DNA of 49,107 bases from the NCBI GenBank assembly GCA_902782225.1, contig CACZMF010000017.1:1-49107 (forward strand), written 5' to 3'. This document shows, in pieces, positions 48,961 through 49,107 of this stretch. The first letter of the stretch is position 1; each line of letters starts with the position of its first letter. The DNA is from an uncultured Bacteroidia bacterium. GTDB taxonomy: Bacteria; Bacteroidota; Bacteroidia; Bacteroidales; UBA932. The notes under the pieces were generated by a model. That model saw only the letters and a list, made by a program, of their open reading frames with translations. It did not search any database and was not told the DNA's origin. The position numbers and the translations under genes are program-made.

Positions 48961-49024
48961 CATTCTGTCGCATCCTGTCGAAACGAAAGTTAACACAATA
49001 CTTAACACAAAACTTAACACAATT
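48961..49024 (+). repeat. Iterated repeats upstream of the right-edge gene
   Basis: Two 10-bp repeats (CATTCTGTCG, CATCCTGTCG at 48961-48980) are followed by three 12-bp repeats (GTTAACACAATA, CTTAACACAAAA, CTTAACACAATT at 48989-49024). These iteron-like arrays next to an att site resemble integrase arm or excisionase binding sites. Confidence 0.65.
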
Positions 49025-49065
49025 TTGTAAGAGGAATAGTAACGTTAACTTAAAAAGACAGCACT

Positions 49066-49107
49066 ATGGGTTCAGTAAAACCAAGAATTCCCTCAGGAAA
49101 GTTCGTC
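49066..49107 (+). CDS. Partial gene at the window edge, possibly a second integrase
   Basis: An ATG at 49066 opens 14 codons (MGSVKPRIPSGKFV) to the window end. Its position, about 190 bp inside an att copy with repeats upstream, matches the position of the element-1 integrase (217 bp inside attL), so a second integrase is likely. The few residues do not prove it. Confidence 0.4.
   Translation, partial: MGSVKPRIPSGKFV

Noticed and set aside
48961-49024. CRISPR array
   Set aside because: Repeats are 10-12 bp with no spacers of constant length and no cas genes.

Overview
The window looks like a chromosome segment from a member of the Bacteroidota, probably order Bacteroidales. The evidence is repeated Bacteroidetes-type promoter boxes (TAnnTTTG) ahead of genes, no consistent Shine-Dalgarno sequences, and family-typical genes: a histone H1-like small protein, a very short AURKAIP1/COX24-like basic protein, a NagB/PIG-L fusion, a large Rne/Rng RNase and an ECF sigma factor paired with an anti-sigma/beta-barrel fusion. 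I cannot name a genus. Positions 1 to about 40760 are GC-rich and densely packed core genome. Positions 40741 to the end are visibly AT-richer accessory DNA.

Core region. Positions 1-12600 hold a carbohydrate block: an organophosphate:phosphate antiporter, HPr and a compact PTS Enzyme I, a GT4 glycosyltransferase and a lipoprotein esterase. These are followed by divergent mtlD and mtlA (mannitol PTS) and by two adjacent NagB-type genes, one fused to a PIG-L deacetylase domain and lacking key deaminase residues. lnt, a LysE exporter, a PASTA protein, rluD and RNase G follow. Next come a COX24-like peptide and HU, then lon, a small basic protein, a thioredoxin-like protein and a serpin lipoprotein. 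The serpin is the last gene of an operon that begins with an ECF sigma factor and a membrane anti-sigma/outer-membrane barrel fusion. The rest of the core is housekeeping: coaD, ung, a YugP-like peptidase, manA, a DJ-1/PfpI protein, an S4 protein, tyrS-rbfA-lolC-like, tpiA, an M6 protease with a lipoprotein, a histone-like gene, pth-rplY, htpG, an acyl-CoA synthetase, a HAD phosphatase, folE and a small acidic DUF2795-like gene.

Accessory region. A 19-bp direct repeat (40741-40759 and 48861-48879) brackets about 8.1 kb and coincides with the last codons of the DUF2795-like gene. The enclosed element carries a tyrosine integrase, a probable Rep_trans-type replication initiator/relaxase, an NUMOD4-HNH endonuclease, a serine recombinase at the end of a small-gene operon, an XRE regulator divergent from that operon, a cargo lipoprotein fused against a decapitated DNA methyltransferase, and a helix-turn-helix protein at its right end. 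Immediately right of the second repeat come a hairpin, iterated 10- and 12-bp repeats and the first 14 codons of another gene. This suggests that a second element sits in tandem at the same site.

The most noteworthy points are the tandem integration at the 3' end of a protein-coding gene, the sigma/anti-sigma-barrel/serpin operon, a complete mannitol PTS in this phylum, the apparently inactivated deaminase domain in the NagB/PIG-L fusion, the 24-bp perfect hairpin in the tpiA leader, and several genes whose -7 box lies only 5-8 nt from the start codon.
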